From: Flavivirga eckloniae | Lineage (GTDB): Bacteria; Bacteroidota; Bacteroidia; Flavobacteriales; Flavobacteriaceae | DNA length: 64,000 bases | Direction of reading: 5' to 3' | Assembly: GCF_002886045.1 (NCBI RefSeq) | Contig: NZ_CP025791.1 | Location: 2,433,001 to 2,497,000 of the forward strand | Notes under the pieces: generated by a model | The model's input: the letters and a program-made list of their open reading frames with translations, nothing else | Told to the model about the DNA's origin: nothing | Database searches by the model: none | Translations under genes and position numbers: made by a program | Shown here: piece by piece, positions 56,572 through 64,000 of the stretch | Numbering within the stretch: the stretch's first letter is position 1 | How the letters are laid out: each line of letters begins with the position of its first letter

Positions 56572-56925
56572 TTAAAGACCGTTGTTTTCTTTGGTTTCAG
56601 ATTCTTTTAAACCGGCTATAACATTAGCACTATAATCTACTTCTTTTATGGTTTGATTGTTCCAATAAAACCACTTGCCGACTTTCTTCCCATTATCATA
56701 ATTTGCAGAAACGATTTTTTTGCCTTCTTCATTAAAACTTAACCACTTACCGTGTAGTTTACCATCTGCTGTGTAAGTCCCTGTTTGGCTTACTACACCA
56801 TTGTCATGATAATAAACAACCTCGATTAAATTGGTTTCTTTATTATGTTTTAATTCTCTCTTTTGCTGAGCAAAAGTTACCACAGTAATTAAAAAGGCAA
56901 ATAAAAATAAAACTGATTTCTTCAT
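56572..56925 (-). CDS. Exported MORN-variant (YwqK-like) repeat protein
   Basis: The ATG at 56925 (MKKSVLFLFAFLITVVTFAQQ) starts a good signal peptide; the longer frame from 56955 would begin inside the promoter. The 117-residue protein has three MORN-variant repeats (YYHDNGVVSQTGTYTADGKLHGKWLSF, NEEGKKIVSANYDNGKKVGKWFYWN). Such proteins are often labelled YwqK-family antitoxins, but this exported form has no toxin neighbour, so that name should not imply a toxin-antitoxin role. Minus-strand TATATTTG at 56953-56960 is a good -7 element. Confidence 0.8.
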   Translation of the reverse strand: MKKSVLFLFAFLITVVTFAQQKRELKHNKETNLIEVVYYHDNGVVSQTGTYTADGKLHGKWLSFNEEGKKIVSANYDNGKKVGKWFYWNNQTIKEVDYSANVIAGLKESETKENNGL

Positions 56926-57078
56926 AATTATGGGGTTTTTAATATTATATATCAAATATACAAATAAGATAACATTAAATCAATACTTACATAACATTAA
57001 ATTAACATTAAGCCAATAAAACGTTGATTGTGAGGTATTTGATAATTAATATTTAACATTGGAAATCTTAATGATTAC

Positions 57079-57123
57079 TTAATGTTATCGTCACATTCAA
57101 GTTACTTTAAACTAAGAGTTTTG
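57079..57123 (+). promoter_or_regulatory. Candidate Pho-like promoter of a small RNA
   Basis: TTAATGTTATC (57079), GTCACATTCAA (57090) and GTTACTTTAAA (57101) lie in 11-bp register. TTTG at 57120-57123 begins exactly 30 bases after 57090, the spacing seen at the protein-gene promoters. The repeats are weaker matches (GTCAC instead of GTAAC). Confidence 0.45.
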
Positions 57124-57127
57124 CAAT

Positions 57128-57230
57128 GTCTTAAAGACACATTTAGTATTTCATTATAATCTATTAGTTTTTGTCGACTACATTATTATGATTTCTAATG
57201 AGGCTGCCTTGGCCAGGCAGCCTTTATTTA
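57128..57230 (+). ncRNA. Candidate phosphate-regulated small RNA complementary to porin mRNA
   Basis: A transcript of about 100 nt would start near 57128 and end at the hairpin of 57201-57223 followed by a T-rich tail. Bases 57162-57176 (TATTAGTTTTTGTCG) are perfectly complementary to 57287-57301 (CGACAAAAACTAATA), the leader of the porin gene just before its ATG at 57308. No convincing peptide is encoded. The start site, its expression and the pairing are all predictions; alternatively the two stretches pair within one long leader. Confidence 0.45.
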
Positions 57231-57235
57231 TTTTA
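57201..57235 (+). terminator. Strong hairpin terminator inside the divergent region
   Basis: AGGCTGCCT (57201-57209) and AGGCAGCCT (57215-57223) form a perfect, GC-rich 9-bp stem with loop TGGCC, and then TTATTTATTTT. No annotated gene reads into it from the left, so it needs a transcript that starts inside this region. Confidence 0.8.
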
Positions 57236-57238
57236 ATA

Positions 57239-57283
57239 TTAACCCTTAGTTAACATTAAGTTAACATTAGTATTGGTTCTTTG
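57239..57283 (+). promoter_or_regulatory. Pho-box-like promoter of the porin gene
   Basis: TTAACCCTTAG (57239), TTAACATTAAG (57250) and TTAACATTAG (57261) are in unbroken 11-bp register. The -7 element is GTTCTTTG (57276-57283), with TTTG 30 bases after the 57250 repeat. This is the clearest example in the window. Confidence 0.8.
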
Positions 57284-57307
57284 CAGCGACAAAAACTAAT
57301 ACTTACA

Positions 57308-58513
57308 ATGAAAATAAAACTTAGTACAATAGTTTTTACTATTGTAGCATTCTCGTACATTAACGCTCAAGAAATCAGCGACACTTCTTTTGGAAAAGGC
57401 TTAATAAACTTCACTGCAAAAGACAGTTCTTTTAGTGTAAAATTTGCTCCCCGTTTTCAAGTACGATCTGTATCGTCTTGGGATCATGATGGAGACAAAT
57501 ACGGAAGCCCAGAACATAATTTTATTGTTAGACGTGCACGTCTAAAATTTGATGGATTCGCTTACAGCCCTAAACTTAGATATAAAATAGAATTGGGACT
57601 TTCTAATAGAGATATTTCGGGCGCCAATCAATTTAACAGAAACACCCCTCGCTATATTCTGGACGCCGTAATAATGTGGCATTTTGCAAAAAACTGGGAA
57701 TTATGGGCCGGGCAAACAAAACTACCTGGTAATGTTGAACGTGTAGTATCCTCTGCTAATCTTCAATTAATAGATCGTTCTTTATTAAATAGCCGTTTTA
57801 ACATTGACCGTGATTTAGGAGTACAATTACGTCATAAAACCAAGCTAGGAAAAACCTTTTTAATGCGTGAGAAATTAGCAGTATCGCAGGGTGAAGGTCG
57901 TAATGTTACCGAAGGTAACGAAGGCGGTTTACAATATACAGCACGTTTGGAATTTTTACCATTCGGAGCATTTAAGTCTAAAGGAGATTACAGTCAATCT
58001 GATCTTAAACGTGAAGAAACTCCTAAATTAATGTTTGCATTTAACTATGATTTAAATCAAGATGCCGTAAAAACAAGAAGTGTTTTAGGAAGTTATATGC
58101 TTAGAAGTGATGGTTCTCTTTATGAAACCGATATAACCACTATCTTTGCAGATGCAATGTTTAAATACCAGGGGTTCTCATTAATGGCAGAATATGCTAA
58201 ACGTACAGCAGACGATCCTGTTGCTACTGAGATTGACGGCATAACAACTACGGGAGATATTGTTTTAACCGGTAGCGCTGTAAACCTTCAGGCTGGTTAT
58301 TTATTCAAAAGCAACTATGAAATCGCTGGTCGATTCACAACAACAGATTATGAAACTATTACAGGTAGACTTCCAGAGACGCAGTATACTTTAGGGGTTA
58401 ATAAATTTGTAGTAGGTCATAAATTAAAAGTACAAAGCGATTTGAGCTATACCACCATAGATGGTAATGAAGATAATATTACTTTTAGGTTAGGATTTGA
58501 TTTACATTTCTAA
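57308..58513 (+). CDS. OprO/OprP-type phosphate/polyphosphate-selective porin
   Basis: The start at 57308 (MKIKLSTIVFTIVAFSYINAQ) gives the signal peptide; an earlier in-frame ATG-like codon lies in the promoter. The 401-residue barrel protein fits the OprO/P family (FIVRRARLKFDGFAYSPKLRYKIELGLSN, WELWAGQTKLPGNVERVVSSANLQLIDRS, LRHKTKLGKTFLMREKLAVSQGEG, C-terminal FRLGFDLHF). Such porins let phosphate or polyphosphate cross the outer membrane. A clear Pho-like promoter and the PiT gene immediately downstream support this substrate. The family name alone does not prove phosphate specificity. Confidence 0.88.
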   Translation: MKIKLSTIVFTIVAFSYINAQEISDTSFGKGLINFTAKDSSFSVKFAPRFQVRSVSSWDHDGDKYGSPEHNFIVRRARLKFDGFAYSPKLRYKIELGLSNRDISGANQFNRNTPRYILDAVIMWHFAKNWELWAGQTKLPGNVERVVSSANLQLIDRSLLNSRFNIDRDLGVQLRHKTKLGKTFLMREKLAVSQGEGRNVTEGNEGGLQYTARLEFLPFGAFKSKGDYSQSDLKREETPKLMFAFNYDLNQDAVKTRSVLGSYMLRSDGSLYETDITTIFADAMFKYQGFSLMAEYAKRTADDPVATEIDGITTTGDIVLTGSAVNLQAGYLFKSNYEIAGRFTTTDYETITGRLPETQYTLGVNKFVVGHKLKVQSDLSYTTIDGNEDNITFRLGFDLHF

Positions 58514-58516
58514 AAC

Positions 58517-58561
58517 ATAACAATTACGTAACATTATACTTGGAAACACTTAAGATATTTG
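58517..58561 (+). promoter_or_regulatory. Pho-box-like promoter of the PiT gene
   Basis: ATAACAATTAC (58517) and GTAACATTATA (58528) are adjacent 11-mers, and the TTTG of GATATTTG (58554-58561) starts 30 bases after the second. Confidence 0.75.
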
Positions 58562-58582
58562 CAAACTTATTTTAGTTAAATT

Positions 58583-60865
58583 ATGGACAACATTTATTTA
58601 TTAATGCTCATTGCCATTACAGTTTTAGCGATTGCTGATATTGTAGTTGGTGTAAGTAACGATGCTATTAATTTCTTAAACTCTGCTATTGGTTCTAAAG
58701 CTATTTCTATGCGAACCATAATGATTGTTGCAAGTTTAGGTATATTTATTGGGGCAGTATTTTCAAGTGGAATGATGGAGGTTGCACGTAAAGGGATTTT
58801 CGTGCCTGCTATGTTCAATTTTGAAGAAATCATGTATATCTTCATGGCAGTAATGATTACCGATATATTACTGTTAGATTTCTTTAATACCTTAGGATTA
58901 CCTACTTCTACAACAGTTTCAATTGTATTCAACTTATTGGGTGCTGCTGTAGTTATGTCATTAATAAAAATTAGTGCATCAGACTCTCAAACTTTTGCCG
59001 ATTTAGGAAATTACATAAATACCAAGAAAGCATTTGAAATTATTCGGGGTATTATCATGTCTGTATTTATTGCTTTTTCAGTTGGTGCTTTAGTACAATG
59101 GGTCTCTCGTTTAGTTTTTACATTCCATTATGAGAAAAAAATAAAAAATTTCGGTGCTATATTTGGCGGTATATCTTTAGCTGCGATTACCTATTTTATC
59201 TTCTTAAAAGGATTAAAAGGAACACCTTATTACAAAGATCTTAAAGGAGTTCTTGAGGGGAACGAATTACTTATTATAATTGGTAGCATTGTTTTTTGGA
59301 CGCTGTTCTCTTTTGCATTCCAAAAAGTATTTAAAAAAACTATTTTATTGGTAGTCATTGCTATAGGAACTTTTGGTTTAGCACTAGCATTTTCTGGTAA
59401 TGATTTGGTAAACTTTATTGGAGTACCAATGGCCGCTTACCATTCTTATGAAGCATGGTCTGTTTCTGGTGTTGATGCAGCAATGTTCTCAATGGAAGTA
59501 CTTGACAAAAAAGTACCTGCCGAACCATTACTACTATTTATAGCTGGAGGCGTTATGGTATTAACCTTATGGCTTTCTAAAAAAGCAAAAACAGTTGCCG
59601 AAACCGAAATAAGTTTATCTCGTCAGGGAGAAACTCATGAAAAATTTGAGCCAAATATGTTATCCAGAGGTATTGTAAAAGGTTCTACGCTATTATCAGA
59701 TTTATTTGGAAAAATTGTACCCGAAGAGACCCAAGAAAAAATAGGTAAAAGCTTTGAAAAACCAGATGTGGTATTAACAAAAGACCAAAGTATAGATGCT
59801 CCTGCTTTCGATATGATCAGAGCTTCTGTAAACTTAATGGTTGCTGGGGTTTTAATTGCTATTGCAACATCTATGAAATTGCCTTTATCTACAACCTATG
59901 TAACATTTATGGTAGCCATGGGTACATCATTTGCAGATCGTGCCTGGGGTAGAGAAAGTGCTGTTTACAGAGTTGCTGGTGTACTAAATGTAATCGGTGG
60001 ATGGTTTGGTACTGCTATAGGCGCTTTTATAGCTGCTGGAACAGTTGTATTTTTAATTAAATGGAATCCTAGTGCCATGACACCTATTTTGCTGTTATTA
60101 ACTATTATTCTGTTGGTTAGAAATTACTTATCACACAAAAAAGGCTCTAAAAAAGTTGTAACCGAAGACAGTTTAATACATGCCGAAAGTAGCTCTATTC
60201 AAGGTGTTATTAACGAAAGTGCAAACAATATAGCTAATGTTGTTAAACGTGGTAACAAAATTTATTCTAGTGCTATTGATGGTTTATCAAAAGAAGACTT
60301 AGTCTTATTGAAAAAGAACAAGAAAAATATAGTTAAGCTCTCTGATGAAATTGATGAATTGCGCGACAATATTTTCTACTTCATTAAAAATTTAGACGAG
60401 TCCAGTTTAGGGGCTAGTAATTTCTACATTAACATATTAGGTTACTTACAAGACATGACACAATCGTTAGAATATATTTCTAAAGTAAGTCATAAGCACG
60501 TAAACAATAACCACAAAAAGCTTAAATTCAACCAGATTAAAGAGCTTAAACAAGTAGAAGAAGCGCTACGGTTATTATTTAACACAACCAAAGATGCTTT
60601 CGATTCTCAGTCTTTTGAGCAAATCGGTAGTATTATAAACGGCAAAAAAGAAGTCTTTGATCTAGTTACTGAGAAAATACAAAAACAAGTAGAACGTACC
60701 AGAACTGAAGAATCTAGTCCAAAAAACACAACTTTATATTTTAGTCTTCTTTTAGAAACAAAGGATTTATTAACTGCAACCATGAATTTATTAGAAGAAT
60801 ATCATAATGCTCATGATAAATCTGTTGAAGCTGCTACTATTGTAAGCAACTTAGAAGAAGAATAG
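58583..60865 (+). CDS. PiT-family inorganic phosphate transporter with PhoU-like C-terminal domain
   Basis: The 760-residue protein has two PiT signature halves (VGVSNDAINFLNSAIGSKAIS with FNTLGLPTSTTVSIVFNLLGAAVV, and FDMIRASVNLMVAGVLIAIATSMKLPLSTTYVTFMVAMGTSFADRAWGRE). It has 10-12 membrane segments. The C-terminal 200 residues are helical and PhoU-like (SIQGVINESANNIANVVKRGNKIYSSAIDGLSKEDL onward). It transports phosphate with cations across the inner membrane; the PhoU-like part likely regulates transport or signals phosphate status. It is downstream of the porin but has its own phased promoter. Confidence 0.93.
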   Translation: MDNIYLLMLIAITVLAIADIVVGVSNDAINFLNSAIGSKAISMRTIMIVASLGIFIGAVFSSGMMEVARKGIFVPAMFNFEEIMYIFMAVMITDILLLDFFNTLGLPTSTTVSIVFNLLGAAVVMSLIKISASDSQTFADLGNYINTKKAFEIIRGIIMSVFIAFSVGALVQWVSRLVFTFHYEKKIKNFGAIFGGISLAAITYFIFLKGLKGTPYYKDLKGVLEGNELLIIIGSIVFWTLFSFAFQKVFKKTILLVVIAIGTFGLALAFSGNDLVNFIGVPMAAYHSYEAWSVSGVDAAMFSMEVLDKKVPAEPLLLFIAGGVMVLTLWLSKKAKTVAETEISLSRQGETHEKFEPNMLSRGIVKGSTLLSDLFGKIVPEETQEKIGKSFEKPDVVLTKDQSIDAPAFDMIRASVNLMVAGVLIAIATSMKLPLSTTYVTFMVAMGTSFADRAWGRESAVYRVAGVLNVIGGWFGTAIGAFIAAGTVVFLIKWNPSAMTPILLLLTIILLVRNYLSHKKGSKKVVTEDSLIHAESSSIQGVINESANNIANVVKRGNKIYSSAIDGLSKEDLVLLKKNKKNIVKLSDEIDELRDNIFYFIKNLDESSLGASNFYINILGYLQDMTQSLEYISKVSHKHVNNNHKKLKFNQIKELKQVEEALRLLFNTTKDAFDSQSFEQIGSIINGKKEVFDLVTEKIQKQVERTRTEESSPKNTTLYFSLLLETKDLLTATMNLLEEYHNAHDKSVEAATIVSNLEEE

Positions 60866-60886
60866 AAAAAGAAATCTCAATTAGTA

Positions 60887-60922
60887 AACAAAAAGCACCT
60901 TCGTAAGGTGCTTTTTGTTTTT
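60887..60922 (+). terminator. Terminator of the PiT gene
   Basis: AACAAAAAGCACCTT (60887-60901) and AAGGTGCTTTTTGTT (60905-60919) form a perfect 15-bp stem with loop CGT and a T-rich tail. Confidence 0.9.
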
Positions 60923-60948
60923 GTATCTTAGTCATAAAACGAATCACA

Positions 60949-61668
60949 ATGAAGGCAATAAGTTTAGCATTACTAATTACTTGTTTTCTATCGCATTTAA
61001 ATGGCCAAAATTTAACAGGTGCCCAACTACTGGAAAAGGCCATCGAATATCATGATAAAAACGGGTATTGGGCTTCGTTTAATGAGGAACTACATGTGAC
61101 TATGGAAACACCTGATAAAGCGCCTAGAATCAGTAACATTACAATAAATTTACTGGAAGACTATTTTCAGGTTATTGCAACCAGAGACTCTGTAACTACT
61201 AGGTTTACTATAAATAAGGGCAAGTGCACTTTTGCCTTAAACGATTCTACAAATATATCTGAAGAAAAGCTAAAAAAACATAATCTTAGCTGCAAACGTG
61301 CCGAGCTTTACAAAAACTATTACACCTATCTCTATGGGTTACCAATGAAATTAAAAGACCCCGGAACGATTATAGAAGAAAAAGTTGAAAAGAAAACATT
61401 TAAAGGAAAAGACTATTTGGTTTTAAAGGTATCTTATGACCATAACATAGGACATGATATTTGGTACTTTTACTTTAATCCAAAATCTTATGCCATGGAA
61501 GTGTATCAATTCTTTAAAACAGATGAAAACGGACAGCAAATTGATGATTCTGGCGAATATATTATCCTAACAGAAGAAAAGGTTTTAAACGGCATTAAAA
61601 TGCCTAAAAACAGAGCGTGGTATTACAACAAAAATGATGCTTATTTAGGAACAGATATTTTGAATTAA
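60949..61668 (+). CDS. DUF6503 family exported protein
   Basis: The 239-residue protein has a signal peptide (ending SHLNGQ) and the layout of the Bacteroidota DUF6503 family: LLEKAIEYHDKNGYWASFNEELHVT, YKNYYTYLYGLPMKLKDPGT, and DYLVLKVSYDHNIGHDIWYFYFNPKSYAMEVYQFF. It may adopt an outer-membrane-lipoprotein-carrier-like beta fold. No function is established. It is not preceded by the Pho-like repeats, so it is probably outside that regulon. Confidence 0.8.
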   Translation: MKAISLALLITCFLSHLNGQNLTGAQLLEKAIEYHDKNGYWASFNEELHVTMETPDKAPRISNITINLLEDYFQVIATRDSVTTRFTINKGKCTFALNDSTNISEEKLKKHNLSCKRAELYKNYYTYLYGLPMKLKDPGTIIEEKVEKKTFKGKDYLVLKVSYDHNIGHDIWYFYFNPKSYAMEVYQFFKTDENGQQIDDSGEYIILTEEKVLNGIKMPKNRAWYYNKNDAYLGTDILN

Positions 61669-61689
61669 ACAGCCTAAATTTTTTGTCTT

Positions 61690-61795
61690 TCAGAAGGAGG
61701 AACGACTGAAGAATCTATCTGAGAAAAATGAGAAAAAGAGATTCTTCACTTGCTTCGGCTCCGCTCAGCACAAGTCGTTCAGAATAACATTGTTA
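61690..61795. repeat. Intergenic inverted repeat
   Basis: TGAAGAATCT (61707-61716) pairs with AGATTCTTCA (61739-61748). The adjoining GGAACGACTGAAGAATCT resembles GGAACGACTGATGAATCT at about 16043-16060, linking it to the repeat area there. It lies between convergent genes. Confidence 0.6.
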
Positions 61796-61800
61796 GAACT

Positions 61801-62244
61801 TTATTTAACTATTTGATTTAAATGATACTCCAAGTGATCTACATAGTCTTCAATTAAAAACCTTAAATCGGATATTTCATCACTAGGAAGTTCTATTTTA
61901 TAACTCAGTGTTTCTTTTGTTTGTTGCTTTATTACATAGCAGACTCTATTATTGATTGACGCCCAGAAATTAGCAATTTCTTTCAGCTCAGCATCCTGAT
62001 AGTTATTAGCCTTTACCAAATCATCCTGCTTATACTGCCTTATTTTAAACGGTTTGTTTGCTGTTTGAATTTCGGTAAACCGCTGTAGATTATTTATTCC
62101 AGAATCAATAAGGTGCCCCAAAATCTCTTTTCTCGACCACTTTTCCGGTAATGGTTTTTGAGTCATTTCTGCATCAGAAGATTGCGATATATAGGCTACT
62201 CCTTTAGTTATTAAGCTTTCTAATTTATATACGATTTCGTCCAT
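61801..62244 (-). CDS. DinB-like metal-binding helical protein
   Basis: The 147-residue four-helix protein matches the DinB/YfiT superfamily. LPEKWSRKEILGHLIDSGINNLQRF carries the first histidine, and the C-terminal DYVDHLEYHLNQI carries the others. Members bind a divalent metal; some act as thiol transferases, but the function of most, including this one, is unknown. The start codon is ATG at 62244. Confidence 0.8.
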   Translation of the reverse strand: MDEIVYKLESLITKGVAYISQSSDAEMTQKPLPEKWSRKEILGHLIDSGINNLQRFTEIQTANKPFKIRQYKQDDLVKANNYQDAELKEIANFWASINNRVCYVIKQQTKETLSYKIELPSDEISDLRFLIEDYVDHLEYHLNQIVK

Positions 62245-62275
62245 TATTAAAAAATATAAAGTACATGATTATTTT

Positions 62276-62770
62276 CTACTGCTTACCTATCAGATTTAAC
62301 TCGCCTTGCAACTTCCTTTTTGCTTCAAACTTGTTAACATCAACAACATATGTTTTCGAAAGGGAATCGTGCCAACCTTTGCCTTTGGCGCCTAAAAAAG
62401 ATAATGCATCAAAAGGAATTAATCTGCAAAAGCTCCTCTTTAAAATATCCAGATACGTGGGTTTGTTTCCATTTGCCGTAACAACCAGGGTCTTGGTTAC
62501 ATACTTTCCTAAGGTTCTGTTGGTGAAACCTTCCATAAAAAAATAATAGCCTAACATTATTGAATAGGTAAATATATAATCTTGTAGCGTAGACAATTCA
62601 AGAAGAAAATCATTTAAAGCGTAATTACTGGTACTTTCTGCAATATAAAAAAGCAAATAAATTGCACCATATACTATGCCGTATTGAGGTATTAAATCAA
62701 TAAGATAGTTTACAAAACGCATATTATTACTGGCAAGAACGTCCTCAGTAACCTGAAAGCTGTTTTCCAT
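62276..62770 (-). CDS. RDD-family membrane protein
   Basis: I place the start at 62770 (MENSFQVTEDVLASNNMRFVNYLID), because the longer frame to 62821 runs into the terminator of nrdA. The 164-residue protein has the RDD N-terminal segment (NNMRFVNYLIDLIPQYG), two or three membrane helices, and the C-terminal FTNRTLGKYVTKTLVVTANGNKPTYLDILKRSFCRLIPFD that is typical of the family. Its role is unknown; RDD proteins have been linked to ion transport. Confidence 0.8.
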   Translation of the reverse strand: MENSFQVTEDVLASNNMRFVNYLIDLIPQYGIVYGAIYLLFYIAESTSNYALNDFLLELSTLQDYIFTYSIMLGYYFFMEGFTNRTLGKYVTKTLVVTANGNKPTYLDILKRSFCRLIPFDALSFLGAKGKGWHDSLSKTYVVDVNKFEAKRKLQGELNLIGKQ

Positions 62771-62822
62771 ATGTAGGTTGGTTAATTGGATTATCAAGTA
62801 AATATAATCTTTTAAAAGCAAA

Positions 62823-62846
62823 AAGGCATCCCAAAAAGGATGCCTT
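62823..62846 (-). terminator. Terminator of nrdA
   Basis: AAGGCATCC (62823-62831) and GGATGCCTT (62838-62846) form a perfect 9-bp stem 40 bases past the nrdA stop. On the minus strand it is followed by a T-rich run. Confidence 0.85.
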
Positions 62847-62885
62847 ATGCGCCTGATAAATTCTATCTATATAAATCTATAGTTG

Positions 62886-64000
62886 TTAAGATCCACACAT
62901 GAGGCAATCATCACCTTCACCAGCTTTTGCCTGTGCGATGAGCGCCTTCATTTCCTCTGCAGTCATGGGCTCAACTTCCGGCGCATTCTGTTGCGCAAAT
63001 TTAGCCGCATTTTGAGCTGCCAATTTCTTCTTCTTTGAGTCCTCTTTTTGCTCTACAGCGGTATCTGTATCTGTAACCTCAACAACTTCTGCTTTCGGTT
63101 CTTCTTTCTTGGTAGTTTGTAAAGTAAACTTAATCGCATCTACAGCACTCTTAGTACGTAAATAATACATACCTGTTTTTAAGCCACTCTTCCATGCATA
63201 GAAGTGCATTGAAGTTAGTTTAGCCATAGTTGCACCCTCTAAGAATAAGTTAAGCGATTGCGACTGATCTATAAAGTAACCTCTTTGACGAGACATATCT
63301 ATAATATCCTTCATACTTAATTCCCAAACCGTTTTGTATAAGTCTTTAATATCTTGAGGAATAATATCTATATCTTGTACAGAGCCATTAGCTCTCATAA
63401 TTTCTTGCTTTAAATTTTCGTCCCAAAGACCAAGGTCAACAAGGTCTTCTAATAAATGCTTATTCACAACAATAAATTCACCAGACAATACACGACGTGT
63501 GTAAATATTGGAAGTATAAGGCTCAAAGCACTCATTATTACCAAGAATTTGAGATGTTGATGCCGTTGGCATTGGCGCTACCAATAATGAGTTACGTACA
63601 CCATGTTTAAGCACTTGTTTACGTAGCTTTTCCCAATCCCAGTTTCCACTTAATTCATTATCCTTTAAATTCCACAAGTTATGCTGAAACTCACCTTTAC
63701 TTATTGGAGAACCTTCGTAAGTTTCGTAAGGACCATCTACTTTTGCTTCTTCCATACTTGCTGTAACAGCTGCATAGTATAGCGTTTCAAAAATATCTTG
63801 ATTTAGTTTTTTAGCTTCATCGCTAGTAAAAGGCATACGCAATTCTATAAAGGTATCTGCCAATCCTTGAACACCTAAACCTATTGGTCTGTGGCGCATA
63901 TTAGAATTTTCGGCTTCTTTTACCGGATAGTAATTTCTATCGATAACTCTATTTAAGTTTTTGGTAACACGCTTGGTAATACGGAACAATTCTTTATGAT
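62886..64000 (-). CDS. nrdA: Ribonucleoside-diphosphate reductase alpha subunit, C-terminal part (cut by window edge)
   Basis: The frame is open through the right edge (reading [14 protein letters not shown] at the border), so only about 370 C-terminal residues are present; a TTG near 63989 is not the true start. The class I RNR large-subunit sequences can be seen: [54 protein letters not shown] and [23 protein letters not shown] charged Lys/Glu/Ala-rich linker (about 60 residues) leads to the redox tail CLMCGS, which takes electrons from thioredoxin or glutaredoxin. The enzyme makes deoxyribonucleotides. Confidence 0.95.
   Translation of the reverse strand, partial: HKELFRITKRVTKNLNRVIDRNYYPVKEAENSNMRHRPIGLGVQGLADTFIELRMPFTSDEAKKLNQDIFETLYYAAVTASMEEAKVDGPYETYEGSPISKGEFQHNLWNLKDNELSGNWDWEKLRKQVLKHGVRNSLLVAPMPTASTSQILGNNECFEPYTSNIYTRRVLSGEFIVVNKHLLEDLVDLGLWDENLKQEIMRANGSVQDIDIIPQDIKDLYKTVWELSMKDIIDMSRQRGYFIDQSQSLNLFLEGATMAKLTSMHFYAWKSGLKTGMYYLRTKSAVDAIKFTLQTTKKEEPKAEVVEVTDTDTAVEQKEDSKKKKLAAQNAAKFAQQNAPEVEPMTAEEMKALIAQAKAGEGDDCLMCGS

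Larger units (their letters stand above)
56926..57307. other. Divergent intergenic region with phased repeats and candidate RNA
   Basis: This 382-base gap has no protein gene. It contains ATAACATTAAA (56991) and TTAACATTAAG (57002) in 11-bp register, a second phased array at 57079-57111, a hairpin terminator at 57201-57223 and the porin promoter at 57239-57283. It is much more structured than an ordinary divergent promoter region. Confidence 0.75.

Noticed and set aside
56572-56925. Toxin-antitoxin system based on the YwqK-like label
   Set aside because: The protein is exported and no toxin gene is adjacent; the label comes from MORN-type repeats only.
57187-57252. Short reading frame of 21 codons starting at ATG 57187 within the candidate RNA
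   Set aside because: It runs through the terminator hairpin and into the porin promoter, with no ribosome binding site or conserved sequence features visible.
1-64000. tRNA, rRNA, prophage, integrase or transposase genes
   Set aside because: I looked for them on both strands and found no convincing example; tRNAs could be missed without a covariance search.

Overview
The window is AT-rich DNA from a member of the Bacteroidota, most likely a marine Flavobacteriaceae. This rests on T9SS-type C-termini, SusC/SusD and carboxypeptidase-regulatory TonB receptors, DUF6443/YD-repeat proteins, lipoproteins with an SDDD-type export signal, and promoters with the Bacteroidota TTTG / TAnnTTTG form. No tRNA, rRNA, CRISPR array, prophage or transposase gene was seen. 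Both ends cut a gene: a DUF6443 protein on the left and nrdA on the right.

Layout. 1-4178: a YD-repeat/DUF6443 pair on the minus strand. 4719-14181: a co-directional denitrification block with Cu nitrite reductase fused to cytochrome c (nirK), a NirV-like FGE-fold protein, a metal-binding/SCO fusion, norC, norB, norQ, norD, a DUF438-PAS protein, norE and norF. 14436-17541: a 12-TM haem-copper-oxidase-like protein, the di-iron repair protein Ric/YtfE and an Rrf2 regulator, with a shared palindromic operator. 17603-25787: a polyprenyl synthase pair, then a TetR-controlled tripartite RND efflux operon. 26187-33641: a SusCD pair and a separate TonB receptor. 33906-41424: housekeeping genes (aspS, ClC channel, tadA, dxs). 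41593-47607: a large secreted beta-propeller protein, its lipoprotein partner, and dgt.

47660-60865 looks like a phosphate-starvation regulon. It holds a lone regulatory-like domain, a TonB receptor, a beta-helix surface lipoprotein, two paralogous T9SS-secreted CARDB proteins, an OprO/P-type porin and a PiT transporter with a PhoU-like tail. Six of these promoters carry 11-bp-phased direct repeats of (A/G/T)TAAC, and in all six one repeat starts exactly 30 bp before the TTTG (or TTTA) of the -7 element. Between a divergent gene and the porin there is a candidate small RNA. It has its own phased boxes and a strong hairpin terminator, and a 15-nt stretch perfectly complementary to the porin mRNA leader. 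This is the most novel signal in the window.

60949-64000: a DUF6503 protein, a DinB-like protein, an RDD membrane protein and the 3' part of nrdA. Palindromic intergenic repeats are scattered throughout, and two of them have been taken into the 3' ends of norF and dxs.
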